Under the pieces are notes generated by a model. The model worked only from the letters and a program-made list of their open reading frames with translations, ran no database searches and was not told where the DNA came from. A DNA stretch of 5,821 bases from Pseudomonadota bacterium (GTDB lineage Bacteria > Pseudomonadota > Gammaproteobacteria > Burkholderiales > Burkholderiaceae_C), in contig JAEYPG010000077.1 in the NCBI GenBank assembly GCA_023410975.1, positions 1 through 5,821 of the forward strand, given 5' to 3'. The translations under genes were made by a program, and so were the position numbers. Shown piece by piece: positions 5,382 to 5,821 of the stretch. Position 1 is the stretch's first letter. Every line of letters begins with the position of its first letter.

Positions 5382-5821
5382 CCTGAAGGCTCAGATCGAG
5401 GTCACTGCGGACGCATCCGGTGTCGAGGCCGGCGTCAGCCAGGCCAAGCGCTCTCTCAAGTCTCTCGGCGACTCGGCGCGCGACGCTGGCAAGACGGCCG
5501 ACGCCGGCTTGTCCAAGATCGGAGAGTCCAGCAAGACGGCCGGCGCCGGCCTGGACAAGCTGGGTGCCGCCGGCAAGTCTGCCGGCGCTGGGCTAGCAAG
5601 CGCCGCCGACGCGGCCGACAAAGTCGGCAGCGCCGAGCGCAGCATCGTCAACGCCATCCAGCGAACCACGGCCGCGATGGAGGCCGGCAGCCGCGGCAGC
5701 GCCGAGTACTACCGCGCACTGGCTGCCCAGCGCGGCGTGCGTGCCGAGGCCATCGCGCCGTACCTCGCCGCCCTGGAGGCCGCGACCAAGAAGCAGAAGG
5801 GCTTGGGCGACGCTGCCGAAT
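5374..5821 (+). CDS. tail tape measure protein, N-terminal part (runs off the window)
   Basis: The ATG at 5374 opens a frame with no stop to the window edge (149 full codons seen), so only the N-terminus is present. Its start, MADLKAQIEVTADASGVEAG, fits prophage tail length tape measure proteins, whose N-termini often contain 'DtSgvEaGl'-type motifs. The continuation YYRALAAQRGVRAEAIAPYL (about residues 112-131) matches the 'r..L..q.G.....i.p.l' type helical segment of this class. The whole stretch is alanine-, glycine- and lysine-rich and predicted helical, as expected for a protein that fills the tail tube and sets its length. Residues 39-80 carry three 14-residue repeats. TGAGGG at 5359-5364 lies nine bases upstream as ribosome site. 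The gene overlaps the chaperone extension by 8 bases and follows the standard tail order. Confidence 0.87.
   Translation, partial: MADLKAQIEVTADASGVEAGVSQAKRSLKSLGDSARDAGKTADAGLSKIGESSKTAGAGLDKLGAAGKSAGAGLASAADAADKVGSAERSIVNAIQRTTAAMEAGSRGSAEYYRALAAQRGVRAEAIAPYLAALEAATKKQKGLGDAAE
5488..5613 (+). repeat. three tandem 42-bp (14-residue) repeats in the tape measure gene
   Basis: The units 5488-5529, 5530-5571 and 5572-5613 encode GKTADAGLSKIGES, SKTAGAGLDKLGAA and GKSAGAGLASAADA. The shared core is K(T/S)A(D/G)AGL. The first two units are also close at DNA level; the third has drifted more. Fourteen residues equal two heptads, which suits a continuous helical rod. Confidence 0.7.

Overview
The window is part of the late structural region of a tailed phage or prophage with a long non-contractile tail (siphovirus type). 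The DNA is strongly GC-rich with G or C at most third codon positions. The proteins resemble the phiE125/HK97/lambda style head-tail genes common in prophages of Burkholderiales and related proteobacteria. I infer a betaproteobacterial host (for example Burkholderia- or Comamonas-like), but nothing here fixes the genus, and no integrase or host gene is present to tell prophage from free phage. All real genes are on the + strand, tightly packed, and mostly joined by 1-14 base overlaps or very short gaps.

Layout. Bases 1-38 hold the probable last codons of an upstream gene and a ribosome binding site. Then come a head-tail connector of the phiE125 gp8 / HK97 gp6 type (39-602), a large beta-helix fibre or tailspike protein (604-2748), a 42-codon unrecognised small gene (2745-2873), a head-closure adaptor (2870-3196), an HK97 gp10-like protein (3183-3677) and a DUF3168 tail terminator (3674-4027). 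A clear intrinsic terminator hairpin (4052-4073) sits in the only real intergenic gap. After it come the tail tube protein (4097-4747), a tail assembly chaperone (4753-5061) with a -1 frame DUF1799 extension (5058-5381), and the start of the tape measure protein (5374 to the window edge).

How the parts work together. The connector, adaptor, gp10-like protein and tail terminator would form the neck joining the DNA-filled head to the tail. Tail tube subunits would polymerise around the tape measure protein, with the two chaperone forms guiding assembly. The fibre/spike gene is the outlier: a host-recognition or glycan-binding type protein placed between two neck genes, with a tiny translationally coupled gene behind it. 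This pair looks like an inserted accessory cassette.

Most notable signals. (1) A textbook -1 programmed frameshift site in the chaperone gene: heptamer G GGA AAC directly before the UGA stop, a 7-base spacer, then a 12-bp all-GC stem-loop, feeding exactly into the DUF1799 frame. (2) The fibre plus small-gene cassette inside the neck module. (3) The small gene, joined by ATGA overlaps at both ends. (4) The mid-operon terminator. I saw no CRISPR array, RNA gene, insertion sequence or attachment site.
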